NCBI GenBank assembly: GCA_030043175.1
Contig: JASHYD010000137.1
Coordinates: forward strand, 1-6,721
Length of the DNA: 6,721 nucleotides
Direction: 5' to 3'
DNA from: Xanthobacteraceae bacterium
Lineage (GTDB): Bacteria; Pseudomonadota; Alphaproteobacteria; Rhizobiales; Xanthobacteraceae
Shown: positions 5,607 through 6,721 of the stretch, one piece after another
How positions within the stretch are numbered: the stretch's first letter is position 1
Layout of the letters: every line of letters begins with the position of its first letter
Position numbers and translations under genes: made by a program
The notes under the pieces: generated by a model
Database searches by the model: none
Told to the model about the DNA's origin: nothing
The model's input: only the letters and a program-made list of their open reading frames with translations

Positions 5607-6721
5607 GTGAAAATTGCGTGCGCTGCGGCGTTCGTTCTAGCCTGCGCGCCTGTCTCGGCTCTGGCCGAAGATTCGAAGCCAGCCGCTAACACGGCGGACG
5701 TGAAGACGCCGGACGTGAAGACGCCGGACGTGAAGACGCCGGACACAAAGAAACCGAAAGAGAAGAGAGAGAAAGAAAAGAAGAAAAAGCCAGCAGACAA
5801 GAAACCAGAACCGGAGTTGATGACGCCGTGGGACATCGCGTTCGGTGCGGCGATCATGTCCGACTATAATTTCCGCGGCATTACCCAATCCAACCACCGT
5901 CCGTCTGCCGTCTCATACTTTGAGCCGCGATACAATTTCAACAACAGCCTGCAGGGCTATGTGGGCTTGTCCGGCGAGAGCATCACATTTCCGAACCACG
6001 CCGCCTCCGAGACCGACTTCTACGGTGGCATCCGGCCGACCTTCGGCAACCTCAGCCTCGATTTTGGTGCTCGGTATTACTGGTATCCGGGCGGAGACTG
6101 CTTCCACAATTTCATCCGGGATTGTTTTCCCAGCTTGACGAACGGGAACGTCGTCAAAGCCGATTTGAGCTTCTGGGAAGCTTACGGCAAGGCCGTCTAC
6201 GCGGTGAACGATCAGTTTTGGTTCGGCGGTGCAGCGTATTGGTCGCCCTCCGTCTTTAACTCGGGCGCCGAGGGGACGTTTTTGGCGGGTACGGCAAAAT
6301 ACATTCTGCCGCGTGTCCTTCCTAATGGCATCGGTGGGTTCATATCAGCCGACGTAGGTCACTGGTTCCTGGGAACGAGTGACAGCTTCTATGCGGTGCC
6401 CGCCTTCCCGGGCGGCATTCCATACAAGAGCTACACCACCTGGAACGTCGGCCTCGCGTTCACCTGGAAGCAATTCATGCTCGACTTGCGCTACTTCGAC
6501 ACGAATCTGAACAAGGGCGATTGCAATGCCTTCACCAAAGATTTCACTGCAGGTGGCGTGTTCAGCACCGCGATTAATCCGGGCGGTCCCGGTTCTAATT
6601 GGTGCGGTGCAACCTTCCTCGCCAAGCTCTCGATCGACCTCACGAAGGAGAATCTGAAGAAGTCGGAAGAGACGAAACCTGAAGAGAAGAAACCTGAAGA
6701 GAAGAAACCTGAAGAGAAGAA
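5607..6721 (+). CDS. TorF-family outer-membrane porin with repeat-rich flanking tails (3' end outside window)
   Basis: 371 complete codons are visible with no stop. Starting at GTG 5607, residues 1-20 (MKIACAAAFVLACAPVSALA) form a signal peptide with an ALA/ED cleavage site. Residues about 21-71 are a Lys/Pro/Glu-rich linker containing three exact KTPDV-type repeats. Residues about 72-350 match the TorF putative porin family (Gcw_chp): WDIAFGAAIMSDYNFRGITQS, then SYFEPRYNF, FYGGIRPTFG, WNVGLAFTW and LDLRYFDTNLNKGDCNAF, with alternating aromatic strands typical of an outer-membrane beta-barrel and four cysteines (165, 173, 306, 333) outside the signal peptide. Family members normally end soon after SNWCGATFLAKLSIDLT. 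Here a charged tail of KPEEK repeats continues past the window end. The family's role is inferred to be solute passage across the outer membrane; the substrate is unknown. Transcribed divergently from the kinase. Confidence 0.9.
   Translation, partial: MKIACAAAFVLACAPVSALAEDSKPAANTADVKTPDVKTPDVKTPDTKKPKEKREKEKKKKPADKKPEPELMTPWDIAFGAAIMSDYNFRGITQSNHRPSAVSYFEPRYNFNNSLQGYVGLSGESITFPNHAASETDFYGGIRPTFGNLSLDFGARYYWYPGGDCFHNFIRDCFPSLTNGNVVKADLSFWEAYGKAVYAVNDQFWFGGAAYWSPSVFNSGAEGTFLAGTAKYILPRVLPNGIGGFISADVGHWFLGTSDSFYAVPAFPGGIPYKSYTTWNVGLAFTWKQFMLDLRYFDTNLNKGDCNAFTKDFTAGGVFSTAINPGGPGSNWCGATFLAKLSIDLTKENLKKSEETKPEEKKPEEKKPEEK
5697..5756 (+). repeat. 15-bp tandem repeat encoding KTPDV units in the porin linker
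   Basis: GACGTGAAGACGCCG occurs three times without a mismatch (5697-5711, 5712-5726, 5727-5741) and is followed by one diverged copy (5742-5756). The 15-base period keeps the reading frame, so copy-number change would alter linker length by five residues without breaking the porin. The identity of the copies suggests recent expansion by slippage. Confidence 0.9.
6666..6721 (+). repeat. 15-bp tandem repeat encoding KPEEK units in the porin tail
   Basis: GAAGAGAAGAAACCT recurs with a 15-base period: a first copy with one change (6666-6680, ACG for AAG), two exact copies (6681-6695, 6696-6710) and a partial one cut by the window end. It encodes E-E-K-K-P units after the predicted last barrel strand. 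Total copy number and the stop codon lie outside the window. Confidence 0.9.

Noticed and set aside
5537..5897. Minus-strand frames rich in Phe/Leu and with SGVFT repeats, looking like membrane segments
   Set aside because: They are the antisense reading of the porin's Lys-rich and KTPDV repeat region.

Overview
The window looks like accessory or slowly decaying chromosome from a GC-rich alphaproteobacterium, most likely in the Bradyrhizobium/Rhodopseudomonas neighbourhood. Three things point there: an HWE-family sensor kinase, a TorF-family porin of the kind common in that group, and a relic of a poly-HAMP hybrid histidine kinase typical of the same lineages. The assignment rests on recognising protein families by eye; no search was run.

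Layout. (1) Bases 63-784 hold a wrecked poly-HAMP/GAF histidine kinase, with at least four frame disruptions and two internal deletions. It is cut off 14 bases after the phospho-acceptor His codon. (2) It runs directly, out of frame, into the C-terminal part of an MFS exporter (785-1219), so two broken genes sit end to end. (3) Bases 1220-1794 contain no convincing intact gene. There is a possible minus-strand relic of a coiled-coil protein spread over three frames (about 1345-1472), and a clean 8-bp stem-loop just past the end of the next gene. (4) Bases 4515-1795 on the minus strand encode the only large intact gene, a 906-residue membrane HWE histidine kinase: multi-pass membrane input region, large periplasmic sensor segment, PAS domain, HWE kinase core. 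No response regulator is adjacent. (5) Bases 4516-5606 are a 1.09 kb non-coding stretch between the divergent kinase and porin genes, containing small palindromes close to the porin. (6) From 5607 to the window end, a TorF-family outer-membrane porin begins at a GTG with a signal peptide. It carries pentapeptide repeats before the barrel (KTPDV) and after it (KPEEK), and it leaves the window still open.

The two intact genes may be functionally unrelated. A divergent kinase and porin invites the idea that the kinase senses envelope or solute conditions, but nothing in the sequence demonstrates that. I did not find a convincing new multi-gene system. The most distinctive feature is the porin with Lys/Pro/Glu-rich repeat tails on both sides of its barrel.
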